From: an uncultured Verrucomicrobiota bacterium
GTDB lineage: Bacteria; Verrucomicrobiota; Verrucomicrobiae; Opitutales; Opitutaceae
DNA: 6,767 nucleotides
Direction of reading: 5' to 3'
Assembly: GCA_946481225.1 (NCBI GenBank)
Contig: CAMLNJ010000167.1
Coordinates: 1-6,767 of the forward strand
Part shown: positions 1 to 5,588 of the stretch, in pieces
Position numbering within the stretch: position 1 is the first letter of the stretch
Layout: each line of letters starts with the position of its first letter
Translations under genes and position numbers: made by a program
Notes under the pieces: generated by a model
What the model was told of the DNA's origin: nothing
Databases searched by the model: none
What the model saw: the letters and a program-made list of their open reading frames with translations, nothing else

Positions 1-63
1 GGAGGGGGGCGGGGCGGGGGGGTGGCCCCGGCGGGGGGCGGGGGGGCGGGGGGGGGGGGGGGC
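1..63. repeat. low-complexity G-rich tract (C-rich on coding strand)
   Basis: This stretch is almost pure G with scattered C and includes an unbroken run of 15 G at 48-62. On the coding (minus) strand it stays in frame with the BatB-like gene and encodes a Pro-rich segment with Arg, Gly and Ala. It may be a genuine proline-rich linker. The long homopolymer is also a place where sequencing or assembly errors, or natural slippage, would be expected, so the reading frame to the left of it is uncertain. Confidence 0.8.
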
Positions 64-1192
64 GCCCGGCGTCCGCCGCGAACGATCGATGACCAAGGAT
101 CAGTGTCCAATGGAGGACGATGGCGAGGGGGATGACGCGGGCGAGAGCGGCGGAAGCGGGGCGCAGGGATTTGGTGGATAGGCGCGGGACGGGCGGGAAT
201 TCGCGGACGAGGGACAGGGCGAGGAGCAGGAGGGCCGGGGCGAGAAACCAGGCGAAAAGCTCCTGGCGGCGGGGGGCGTGGTCGGTGGTGACGCGGGAGG
301 CGCGGCCGCGGGCGATGGTCTCCTTTAGGAGGGCGGGAAGGTCGACCCAAGAGGAGGCGTCGCGGTATGCGCCGTTGGTGGCGCGGGCGAGTTCCTGAAG
401 CGTGGCCGGGGTGAGGCGGGAGAGGACGGCGGCGCCGCGTTGGTCTTTCACAATACCGCCTTTGGCGTCGGGGATCGTCGCGCCTGCGGAGGTGCCGAGG
501 CCGATGGCGACGATGCGGATGCCGCGTTCGGCGAGACGGGCGGCGAGAGGGCGCCAGGCGTCGTTTTCGGCTTCGCCGTCGCTGAGGACGACGAGGAAGC
601 GGTCGGGGGTGGCGGTGGTGTCCGCGGGGTCCTGGGCGGGGCCGAAGGCGTCGCCGGCGGTGCGGAGCAATGCGGCGAAATCGGAGCCGCCGGCGGGGAT
701 CATGTCCGGGCCGAGCTCGTCGAGGAAGGTGCGGAAGATCTCGTAGTCGGCGGAGAGGGGGCTCTGAAGAAAGGCGGTGCCGGCGAAGGGGATGAGGCCG
801 AGGCGTTCGCCGCGGAGGGCGTCGGCGAGATCGCGAACGAGAAGGCGGGCGCGGGCGAGGCGCGTGGGCGGGATGTCGTCGGCGAGCATGGAGCGCGAGA
901 CGTCGACGGCGACGAGGACGTCGCGGGCCTGGATGAGGGAGGGCGTGGAGATGGTGGCGCCTTGGGGGCGGGCGAAGGCGGCGACGAGGCAGGCGAGGGA
1001 GAGGCTCGCCGCGACGGGGCGCGGCAGGCGGAGGGATGAAGACCGAAACCGGAGACCTGACGAATGGATGGAGGCGCGGGGGATCTTCGGATGTGGATCT
1101 GCCGTGGCGCGGGCGCGGCGGTGGGAGGTCGCGAGGAGGAGGGCGACGGGGAGCGCGAGAAGCCAGAGGAGGTGGGGGTGGGCGAAGGACAC
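1..1192 (-). CDS. batB: BatB-like von Willebrand A membrane protein, 3' end outside window
   Basis: 397 codons are visible and the frame is still open at the window edge. Start: GTG at 1192 opens the first hydrophobic helix (MSFAHPHLLWLLALPVALLL), the usual N-terminus of Bat proteins. Upstream, the frame is closed by the batA stop, and no ATG lies between. Hydrophobic helices are near residues 7-21 and 59-75. A VWA domain follows, with MIDAS motif DVSRS (97-101), GGSDF (168-172) and LSDGE (203-207). Further helices lie near 314-329 and 351-367, then FAADAG and a run of seven prolines. The usual MIDAS threonine appears to be serine (Ser170). The gene is last in the visible part of the BAT operon, 63 nt after batA and in the same frame. 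The second C-terminal helix and proline linker suggest fusion to a further domain, perhaps BatC-like TPRs; that is inference. No Shine-Dalgarno motif is visible. The VWA family is secure; the BatB name rests on order and architecture. Confidence 0.88.
   Translation of the reverse strand, partial: MSFAHPHLLWLLALPVALLLATSHRRARATADPHPKIPRASIHSSGLRFRSSSLRLPRPVAASLSLACLVAAFARPQGATISTPSLIQARDVLVAVDVSRSMLADDIPPTRLARARLLVRDLADALRGERLGLIPFAGTAFLQSPLSADYEIFRTFLDELGPDMIPAGGSDFAALLRTAGDAFGPAQDPADTTATPDRFLVVLSDGEAENDAWRPLAARLAERGIRIVAIGLGTSAGATIPDAKGGIVKDQRGAAVLSRLTPATLQELARATNGAYRDASSWVDLPALLKETIARGRASRVTTDHAPRRQELFAWFLAPALLLLALSLVREFPPVPRLSTKSLRPASAALARVIPLAIVLHWTLILGHRSFAADAGRPPPPPPPRPPPGPPPRPAPL
1033..1064 (+). 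repeat. GA-rich short repeat, copy inside batB
   Basis: This 32-nt segment matches 4928-4959 at 26 of 32 positions without gaps. The core at 1038-1058 reads as three 7-mers: GAAGACC, GAAACCG, GAGACCT. It lies inside batB and encodes residues 43-54, in the variable loop between the first two hydrophobic helices, so the reading frame is kept. Other copies are near 1201-1226 and, inverted, at 1243-1264. It may be a small dispersed element tolerated in a loop of the protein. Purine-rich sequence on this strand raises the chance of coincidental similarity. Confidence 0.5.
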
Positions 1193-1200
1193 GGACGAGA

Positions 1201-1226
1201 GGGATGAGGGGCGAAGATCTGAGGAA
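1201..1226 (+). repeat. GA-rich short repeat, shortened copy between batA and batB
   Basis: The first 10 nt are identical to the start of the copy at 4928, and the last 13 nt match its end at 11 of 13 positions, with about 6 nt missing in the middle. It lies between the batB GTG start (1192) and the batA stop (1256), so it falls in the untranslated leader of batB. Confidence 0.4.
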
Positions 1227-1242
1227 TGAATGAAGGCGGATC

Positions 1243-1264
1243 GGAGTTTCAGGTCTCAGGTTTC
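1243..1264 (-). repeat. GA-rich heptad repeat, inverted copy spanning the batA stop
   Basis: On the minus strand this reads as consecutive 7-mers GAAACCT, GAGACCT, GAAACTC. It supplies the last two batA codons (Glu-Thr) and the TGA stop. Relative to the other copies it is inverted. The minus-strand AGACCTGA here can pair with TCAGATCT from the 1201-1226 copy at 7 of 8 positions, which would give a weak stem with a loop of about 25 nt between batA and batB. Confidence 0.45.
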
Positions 1265-2353
1265 GCTCTTGCTTCGCAGGAGGATGGTGCCGAGCGCGAG
1301 GAATAGCGCGGCGGCGGTGGCGGGCCAGACGTAGAGCTCGGTTGCGATGATATGGGTGCTTTGGTCGAAGGAGACTTTTTGGGCGCGGTCGATTTCGGCG
1401 AACGCGTCGGTGGCGGCTTCGGGGTCCTCGGCTCGAAAGAATTTGCCGCCGGTTTCGGAGGCGATCTGTCGAAGGGCCGGTTCGTCGGTGGCGAAGTGTT
1501 GGCGCGTTGTGCCGATGCGTTTGCCGGTTCTTTCGTCGAAGACGGGGAAGGGGGCGGGCATGCCGGTGCCGACGCCGATGGTGTAGACCGGCACGCCGGC
1601 ATTCTTGGCGAGTTGGACGGCGTCCTTGGGGAGGAGGGTGCCGCCTTCATTCGCTCCGTCGGTCAGCAGGACGACAAAGGAGCCGGCTCGACGGGAGGCG
1701 TCGTCGCCTTGTTCTTTCATCAACCGGGTGATGGAAAGGCCGATACCGTCGCCGATGGCGGTGCCGGATTCGGGTATGAGCGAGGCCTCGAGTCGGCCCA
1801 GTTGGCGGGCGAGCCAGAGGTGATCGTGGGTCAGCGGAGCGAGGGTGTAGGCCCGTCCGGAGAACACGACCACGGCGATACGATCCTGGGCGCGGCGTTT
1901 GACGAAGGCCTCCAGCACCGGCTTGAGTCCCTCGAGACGGCTGACGCGCCGTTGGTCCACGATGGCGTCTTCGGACAGCATCGATGCGGAGAGGTCGATG
2001 GCGATGACGATGTCGTAGCCTTCGCCGCGGATGATCCGGGTGTCGTCGACGCGCTGGGGGCGGGCGAGGGCGAGGATCGACAGAAGGGCGGCGGCGTAGG
2101 CGAGGCGGACGGGCCAGCGGCGGGCGGACGAGGGGCGGGGGGCGGCCCAGGCGGCGGCGTGCGGTATCAGTAGAACAGATACGGGGCGGCGGCGGCGCAG
2201 CCAGGCGAGGACGGGGAGGGCGAGGAGCGCGAGCAGCCAGAGGGGGGCGGCGAGGCGCAGGTTTCCCCAGAGGGGGATCGCAAGGTCGGGGAGGAGTTGG
2301 GCAAGGGCGGGCACGGGCGGATTATTGGCCGCAAAAAGGCGCAAAAGATCCAT
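1256..2353 (-). CDS. batA: BatA-like von Willebrand A membrane protein
   Basis: This 365-residue protein has the BatA layout. Two hydrophobic helices lie near residues 36-52 and 83-97, followed by a VWA domain and a C-terminal helix near 341-359. The MIDAS metal site looks complete: DLSAS (120-124), Thr198 in SGTAIGDG and TDG (231-233). VWA domains of this type bind a divalent metal and mediate protein-protein contacts; here the domain probably lies on the periplasmic side, anchored at both ends. The visible N-terminus has about 35 residues before the first helix, longer than usual, so a start further inside is possible. The ATG at 2353 is preferred because no other ATG precedes the first helix. 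It lies 97 nt after the DUF58 gene and 63 nt before batB. The final codons and stop fall in a GA-rich repeat. No Shine-Dalgarno motif is visible; a 14-bp palindrome lies 20 nt upstream of the start. Confidence 0.92.
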   Translation of the reverse strand: MDLLRLFAANNPPVPALAQLLPDLAIPLWGNLRLAAPLWLLALLALPVLAWLRRRRPVSVLLIPHAAAWAAPRPSSARRWPVRLAYAAALLSILALARPQRVDDTRIIRGEGYDIVIAIDLSASMLSEDAIVDQRRVSRLEGLKPVLEAFVKRRAQDRIAVVVFSGRAYTLAPLTHDHLWLARQLGRLEASLIPESGTAIGDGIGLSITRLMKEQGDDASRRAGSFVVLLTDGANEGGTLLPKDAVQLAKNAGVPVYTIGVGTGMPAPFPVFDERTGKRIGTTRQHFATDEPALRQIASETGGKFFRAEDPEAATDAFAEIDRAQKVSFDQSTHIIATELYVWPATAAALFLALGTILLRSKSET

Positions 2354-2373
2354 GGGCGCATGGAGCGTTGCAG

Positions 2374-2387
2374 GCGCCTATAGGCGC
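2374..2387. promoter_or_regulatory. perfect 14-bp palindrome upstream of batA
   Basis: GCGCCTATAGGCGC is a perfect inverted repeat with no spacer. It lies in the 97-nt gap between the DUF58 stop (2451) and the batA start (2353). This is the widest gap in the operon and a plausible place for an internal promoter or operator. Without a loop it makes a poor RNA hairpin, so a dimeric DNA-binding protein site is more likely than a terminator. No confident -35/-10 pair was found, and the role is inferred only from symmetry and position. Confidence 0.4.
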
Positions 2388-2450
2388 GCGGGGGATCAGG
2401 GATGGAGGAAGCGGCATCTCGATGATTTTGGCGGCCATGGGTCCGGAGGT

Positions 2451-3356
2451 TTAGCGGGATTCGCGGCGGCGGAAGAAGCGCACGAGGGAATCGAGGCGGT
2501 TTTCGTCGGCGCCGACGACGTGGCGGCCGAAGGGGTCGGGAAACCAGGCGGCGAAGGAGGCGTCGCGGGCCTCGCGCCAGCGGGCGTGGGCGGCGCGTTC
2601 GGCGTGTCCGCCGCCGAGCGCGACGAGGCGGCCGGAGAGGGGGTCGTAGGCGGTTAAGTCGGTCGCGTTTTCGGGGTAGGCGCGGTCCCAGGGGTCGTCG
2701 ACGCGGAGGCCGAGCAGGGTGTTGCGACGGGTGAAGGCGCTCCAGCCTTCGGGGACGGGGCGGGCGGGGTGATCGGAGAGCCAGACGACGATGGTGTGGC
2801 GGGGGGCGAGGGTGGTGAGGGCGGGGAGCAGGGAGCGAGGCGCGGGAAGCGCCGAGTCGGCGGAGAGGGGGGGCGCTTCGGCGGCGAAGAGGCGGGCGGC
2901 GAGGTGGTGGATGGGGCCTCGGCCGTTGACCGGAGGGGTGAGTTCGGCGCCGGAGGGCCGGAGGTGGGCGAGTCCGATGCGGTCGCGGTTGACCGAAGCG
3001 AGGAGAAGAAGGAGGCCGGCGAGTTCGAGGAGGGCCTCGCGTCGGGTGGTGTTGCCCGAGCCGAATTGGAGGGAAGGGCTGTCCTCGAACACGAGCAGCA
3101 CGGTGACCTCGCGTTCCTCGATGAATTTTTTCCGGTAGGGCTCGCCGAGGCGGGCGGTGACGTTCCAGTCGATGTCGCGGACGTCGTCGCCGAAGGCGTA
3201 TTTCACGACCTGGTCGAACTCCATGCCTCGGCCGCGGAAGGCGGAGCGGTAGCCGCCGCCGAGGGAGGTCTCGACGGCGTGGCGCACGCGCCACTCGAGG
3301 CGGCGCAGGGCGGCGAGGGGCGAAGCGGGCGTGGACGCGGACGCGTTGTCAGACAT
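2451..3356 (-). CDS. DUF58 domain protein of the BAT operon
   Basis: This 301-residue protein has no membrane helix and is predicted cytoplasmic. The DUF58 signature is clear at residues 41-69: GRGMEF, then YAFGDDVRDIDWNVTAR. A VWA-like fold follows. The position where most relatives have DxSxS reads EDSPS (91-95), with Glu in place of the first Asp, then LQFGS; a later strand ends in VVWLSDHPA (190-198). Its length fits the short, membrane-free DUF58 proteins found beside MoxR. Such proteins are thought to be MoxR partners or substrates, but no biochemical activity is firmly assigned. The gene follows the unrecognised membrane protein by 15 nt, so co-transcription is very likely. The ATG at 3356 follows pyrimidine-rich DNA with no Shine-Dalgarno motif. 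The family assignment is secure; whether the altered MIDAS still binds metal is unknown. Confidence 0.93.
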   Translation of the reverse strand: MSDNASASTPASPLAALRRLEWRVRHAVETSLGGGYRSAFRGRGMEFDQVVKYAFGDDVRDIDWNVTARLGEPYRKKFIEEREVTVLLVFEDSPSLQFGSGNTTRREALLELAGLLLLLASVNRDRIGLAHLRPSGAELTPPVNGRGPIHHLAARLFAAEAPPLSADSALPAPRSLLPALTTLAPRHTIVVWLSDHPARPVPEGWSAFTRRNTLLGLRVDDPWDRAYPENATDLTAYDPLSGRLVALGGGHAERAAHARWREARDASFAAWFPDPFGRHVVGADENRLDSLVRFFRRRESR

Positions 3357-3371
3357 GCGAAGGGGGCGGGA

Positions 3372-3926
3372 TCAGGCGTCGATACCGGTCTGTATCGCCC
3401 GCGGAGGAGGGTCGCGGTGAAGGAGGCCGGTGTAGCGATCAAAGGCGCGGCGAGAGAGTTTCTTGGACGCCTCGATGGTCACAACGGAATGGCTTCCCGC
3501 GCGGCCTCCTTCCATGAGGGCGCGCAGGTGGTAGAGCTCGGGGCTGGGGCCGTAGGATTCGATGAGGGCTCGGGTTTGCTGATCGACGGATTCCCAGTAG
3601 CGGTCGCGGAGGCGCATGCGGAGGGCGAAGAGGAGGTCCTTGGGCGGCTCCTTGATCGTCTCTTCGGGATAAAAGAGGTTGCCGAGGAGGCGGGATCCGG
3701 GGCGCGCCAAGATGCCGCCAGCGGCAAGGCCGAAGAAAACGCTGCCGCTGACGAAGAGGCCGATGGCTAGCGTCACGGCGCCCATCATGCCGGCATGTCC
3801 TTGTGTGCTTTCGATCAGCTGCGTCGAGGCGGCGGAGAGGCCGAAGAAGGCGAAGCTCAGGAGCAGGCAGAAGATTCGCCAGCCGCGAAAGTCCTCCGGG
3901 AGCTGGATTTGGATGCGGGGTAGCAT
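3372..3926 (-). CDS. unrecognised two-helix membrane protein between moxR and DUF58
   Basis: I do not recognise a family for this 184-residue protein. A short polar N-terminus (1-15) is followed by two hydrophobic helices near residues 17-35 and 47-75, the second rich in Gly, Ala and Phe. A polar C-terminal half (about 85-184), probably cytoplasmic, then follows. Within it, residues 105-170 look like amphipathic helix pairs (DRYWESVDQQTRALIESYG, then LYHLRALMEGG), loosely TPR-like but without a clear consensus. The gene is 14 nt from moxR and 15 nt from the DUF58 gene, so it is almost certainly an operon member and probably part of the same membrane complex. A role as membrane anchor or adaptor for MoxR/DUF58 is inference. 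The start at 3926 places the first helix correctly; no Shine-Dalgarno motif is seen. Confidence 0.85.
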   Translation of the reverse strand: MLPRIQIQLPEDFRGWRIFCLLLSFAFFGLSAASTQLIESTQGHAGMMGAVTLAIGLFVSGSVFFGLAAGGILARPGSRLLGNLFYPEETIKEPPKDLLFALRMRLRDRYWESVDQQTRALIESYGPSPELYHLRALMEGGRAGSHSVVTIEASKKLSRRAFDRYTGLLHRDPPPRAIQTGIDA

Positions 3927-3940
3927 GGGGTGAGGCGGGC

Positions 3941-4912
3941 TTATTTTGCGCCGGTCGGCATGGGGGTCATGGCGACGACTTGGGCGATGATGCTGTCGGC
4001 GGTGAGGTTTTCGGCCTCGGCTTCGTAGGTGAGGCCGATGCGGTGGCGGAGGACATCGGGGGCGAGCTCCTGCACGAGCGTGGGGGCGACGAAGTCCTGG
4101 CCGCGCAGCCAGGCGAGGGCCTTGGCGGACTGGTAGAGGGCGAGCGAGGCGCGGGGGGAGGCGCCGTAGGAGACGTGGCGGGCCTTGCCGTTGGGCGAGG
4201 GCTTGGCGAGGTCGCGCGTGGCGCGGACCAAGGAAAGGATGTAAGCCTGCACGGCGGGAGCGACGTGGATGGCGTCGACCTCGGCGCGAAGCCGCAGGAG
4301 TTCCTCTCCGGAGGAAGCGGCTTGGAGGGCGGGGGCTTTCGTGACCTGGCCCCAGCGGGACATCATGGCGGTTTCGTCGGCGAGCGAGGGGTAGTCGACG
4401 AGGAGCTTGAAAAGGAAGCGGTCGGTCTGGGCCTCGGGGAGGGGGTAGGTGCCCTCCTGCTCCACGGGGTTCTGGGTGGCCATGACGAAGAAGGGCTTCG
4501 GCAGGGGGTGGGTTTCCCCGCCTATCGTGACTTGGCGCTCCTGCATGGCCTCGAGGAGGGCGGATTGGACCTTGGCGGGGGCGCGGTTGATCTCGTCGGC
4601 GAGGACGAGGTTGGCGAAGACGGGGCCGCGGTGGGGGGTGAAGGCGGCGTCCTTGGGCGAGAAAACCATGGTGCCGACGACGTCGCTGGGGAGGAGGTCG
4701 GGGGTGAACTGGATGCGCTCGAACTGGACGCCGAGGGCGGTGCCGAGGGATTTGATCAGCAGGGTCTTGGCGAGGCCGGGCATGCCTTCGAGGAGGACGT
4801 GGCCGTTGGCGAGAAGGGCGATCAGCAGGCGCTCGACCACGTCGTTCTGGCCGATGACGGCCTTGGCGATTTCGACGCGGAGTTTTTCAGACCAGGCGGG
4901 ACCGTTGGGCAT
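3941..4912 (-). CDS. moxR: MoxR-family AAA+ ATPase
   Basis: This 323-residue protein has the full MoxR set of motifs: Walker A GMPGLAKT (43-50), Walker B LVLADEINRAP (102-112), sensor 1 in MATQNPVEQEGTYPLPEAQ (144-162), a conserved DRF arginine (165) and sensor 2 GASPRASL (250-257). The family acts as hexameric chaperone-like ATPases on partners with VWA domains, which fits the four genes that follow. The frame is open upstream to 5326, but that part runs antisense to the release-factor-like gene and has unrelated composition. The ATG at 4912 gives the normal length and the usual N-terminus ahead of the conserved VIGQNDVVERLL. Directly before the ATG the coding strand reads CCTCCT, the reverse of a Shine-Dalgarno motif. 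It is the first gene of the operon, so the main promoter should lie in 4913-5033. Confidence 0.97.
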   Translation of the reverse strand: MPNGPAWSEKLRVEIAKAVIGQNDVVERLLIALLANGHVLLEGMPGLAKTLLIKSLGTALGVQFERIQFTPDLLPSDVVGTMVFSPKDAAFTPHRGPVFANLVLADEINRAPAKVQSALLEAMQERQVTIGGETHPLPKPFFVMATQNPVEQEGTYPLPEAQTDRFLFKLLVDYPSLADETAMMSRWGQVTKAPALQAASSGEELLRLRAEVDAIHVAPAVQAYILSLVRATRDLAKPSPNGKARHVSYGASPRASLALYQSAKALAWLRGQDFVAPTLVQELAPDVLRHRIGLTYEAEAENLTADSIIAQVVAMTPMPTGAK

Positions 4913-4927
4913 AGGAGGGAGAGAAAA

Positions 4928-4959
4928 GGGATGAGGGCGGAGGCCGGAGACCTGAGGAA
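4928..4959 (+). repeat. GA-rich short repeat, copy upstream of moxR
   Basis: This segment matches 1033-1064 at 26 of 32 positions. Its centre reads as 7-mers GAGGGCG, GAGGCCG, GAGACCT, GAGGAAG (4933-4960). It begins 16 nt upstream of the moxR ATG, so it would fall in the moxR leader or promoter. With the copies around batB, it places the same short sequence at both ends of the visible BAT operon. Confidence 0.5.
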
Positions 4960-4988
4960 GACTTGGGGGAATGGGGGGATTTGGGACT

Positions 4989-5001
4989 CGCGCGACGCGC
5001 G
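4989..5001. promoter_or_regulatory. GC inverted repeat in the divergent region
   Basis: CGCGC, a 3-nt spacer GAC, and GCGCG form a perfect 5-bp inverted repeat midway between the moxR and release-factor-like starts. It could be an operator or a small hairpin in a transcript leader. In DNA this GC-rich, a match this short may be chance. Confidence 0.25.
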
Positions 5002-5033
5002 GAGGTTGCGTTGGGTGACGAAAATTACGGCCT

Positions 5034-5429
5034 ATGGATTTACCATCCAAAATCCAAGAGCGGCTGGACGCGCTGGGCGTGCTGGCGGGCGACGTGACTG
5101 AAATCTTCACGCGAGGCTCGGGCGCGGGCGGGCAGAAAATCAACAAGACCTCGTCCACCGTGGTGTTGCGCCACGGGCCTACCGGCACGGAGGTGCGTTG
5201 CCAGGCGGAGCGGAGCCAGGCGGCGAATCGCGAGCTGGCTTGGGAGCGTTTCTGCGAGAAATTGGAGGAACGCGTGCGCGCGGCCGAGGCGGCGCGGCGA
5301 GCGGCGGTGGCGAAGGCGCGGCGCACGAACCGGAAGCGGAGCGGGCGCCAGAAGGCGATCCTCGTCGCCGGAAAGCGGATACGGGCCGTGGTGAAGGCGG
5401 GGCGACGGGAGCCGGGGCTCGATGGGTGA
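5034..5429 (+). CDS. GGQ-containing release-factor-like protein (ribosome rescue type)
   Basis: This 131-residue protein is the catalytic domain of class I release factors without the stop-codon-reading domains. The GGQ motif sits in [19 protein letters not shown] (27-45); the glutamine positions water for peptidyl-tRNA hydrolysis. Next come [19 protein letters not shown] (49-67), a helical stretch, and a strongly basic tail (95-125) rich in Lys and Arg, which in rescue factors reaches into the empty mRNA channel. The strand reading VVLRHGPTG is like mitochondrial mtRF-R (C12orf65) and full release factors; ArfB has a longer insertion here, so ArfB is less likely. Expected role: freeing stalled ribosomes, perhaps with a partner, in the cytoplasm. 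The ATG at 5034 is followed by the conserved N-terminal region and gives normal length. The gene is divergent from moxR and apparently monocistronic. Domain call secure; substrate specificity inferred. Confidence 0.92.
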   Translation: MDLPSKIQERLDALGVLAGDVTEIFTRGSGAGGQKINKTSSTVVLRHGPTGTEVRCQAERSQAANRELAWERFCEKLEERVRAAEAARRAAVAKARRTNRKRSGRQKAILVAGKRIRAVVKAGRREPGLDG

Positions 5430-5442
5430 TCGAGGTGCGACG

Positions 5443-5462
5443 CCGGTAGGGCGCGCCTACGG
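5443..5462 (+). terminator. possible hairpin terminator after the release-factor-like gene
   Basis: GTAGG (5446-5450), loop GCGCG, and CCTAC (5456-5460) form a 5-bp stem, extendable by CC/GG across a one-base bulge. It starts 14 nt after the stop codon at 5429, which suits a terminator. No T-run follows (the next bases are GGATGG), so it would be a weak or non-canonical intrinsic terminator. Confidence 0.35.
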
Positions 5463-5490
5463 ATGGACCAAATCCGGCAGATCGTTTTGA

Positions 5491-5549
5491 CCGCGGATCA
5501 AACGGATCGCACGGAAACGGAGGGGCATACGGATAGCAGCGGGCCGGAT
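5491..5549 (+). repeat. phased CGGAT-type intergenic repeat
   Basis: CGGAT occurs at 5494 and 5503, CGGAA at 5512, CGGA at 5518, and CGGAT again at 5530 and 5545. The first three are exactly 9 nt apart. No credible gene covers the region. Short units of this kind built on ACGGAT are, to my recollection, common between genes in Verrucomicrobiota and Planctomycetota; I cannot confirm that here. An inverted, similar stretch lies at 5595-5628, and ATCGCACGGAA (5506-5516) has a perfect 11-bp inverted partner at 5608-5618. Confidence 0.5.
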
Positions 5550-5568
5550 ATCAACACCTGCGGGGCGA

Positions 5569-5588
5569 GTTTCTTGGGGACAAGAAAC
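5569..5588. terminator. 8-bp perfect hairpin between convergent genes
   Basis: GTTTCTTG (5569-5576) and CAAGAAAC (5581-5588) are perfect inverted partners around a 4-nt loop (GGGA on the plus strand, TCCC on the minus). The hairpin can form on either strand, and convergent genes lie on both sides (stops at 5429 plus and 5656 minus), so it could end transcription from both directions. No T-run follows it on the plus strand. It overlaps and would compete with the larger stem in 5576-5643. Confidence 0.4.

Larger units (their letters stand above)
4913..5033. promoter_or_regulatory. divergent intergenic region of the BAT operon and release-factor-like gene
   Basis: This 121-nt region separates two divergent starts and must hold promoters for both unless transcription enters from further away. 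The only AT-rich patch is 5018-5027 (ACGAAAATTA), close to the release-factor-like start. I cannot assign convincing -35/-10 boxes in either direction. It also contains a GA-rich repeat copy (4928-4959) and a GC inverted repeat (4989-5001). There is no Shine-Dalgarno motif ahead of either start. Confidence 0.5.

Noticed and set aside
1..1233. Several plus-strand frames between 120 and 1233.
   Set aside because: All lie opposite the BatB-like gene, whose minus-strand frame is continuous and carries the MIDAS motifs.
1352..2173. A 273-codon plus-strand open frame opposite batA.
   Set aside because: Antisense to a gene with clear VWA motifs; composition is Gly/Asp-rich with no recognisable fold.
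2322..2438. A 38-codon minus-strand frame (ATG at 2438) bridging the DUF58-batA gap and overlapping the batA start.
   Set aside because: It starts 12 nt after the DUF58 stop, which is suggestive of coupling. But the peptide has no helix or motif, there is no ribosome binding site, and it overlaps the certain batA start in another frame.
2167..3294. A 375-codon minus-strand open frame covering DUF58 and the start of batA.
   Set aside because: Its product is almost entirely Arg and Pro, the out-of-frame reading of the DUF58 gene. Only its last part shares sequence with batA, in another frame.
3803..5101. A 432-codon plus-strand open frame opposite moxR.
   Set aside because: It is antisense to a textbook MoxR gene, consists of Gly/Glu/Ala-rich sequence without domains, and is explained by the lack of stops in GC-rich DNA.
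4913..5326. N-terminal extension of MoxR upstream of 4912.
   Set aside because: The extra 138 residues run antisense to the release-factor-like gene, cross the divergent intergenic region and have no family resemblance. The ATG at 4912 gives the normal MoxR length.
5569..5588. Considered as a CRISPR repeat or an attachment site.
   Set aside because: It occurs only once, with no spacers, no integrase and no flanking direct repeat.
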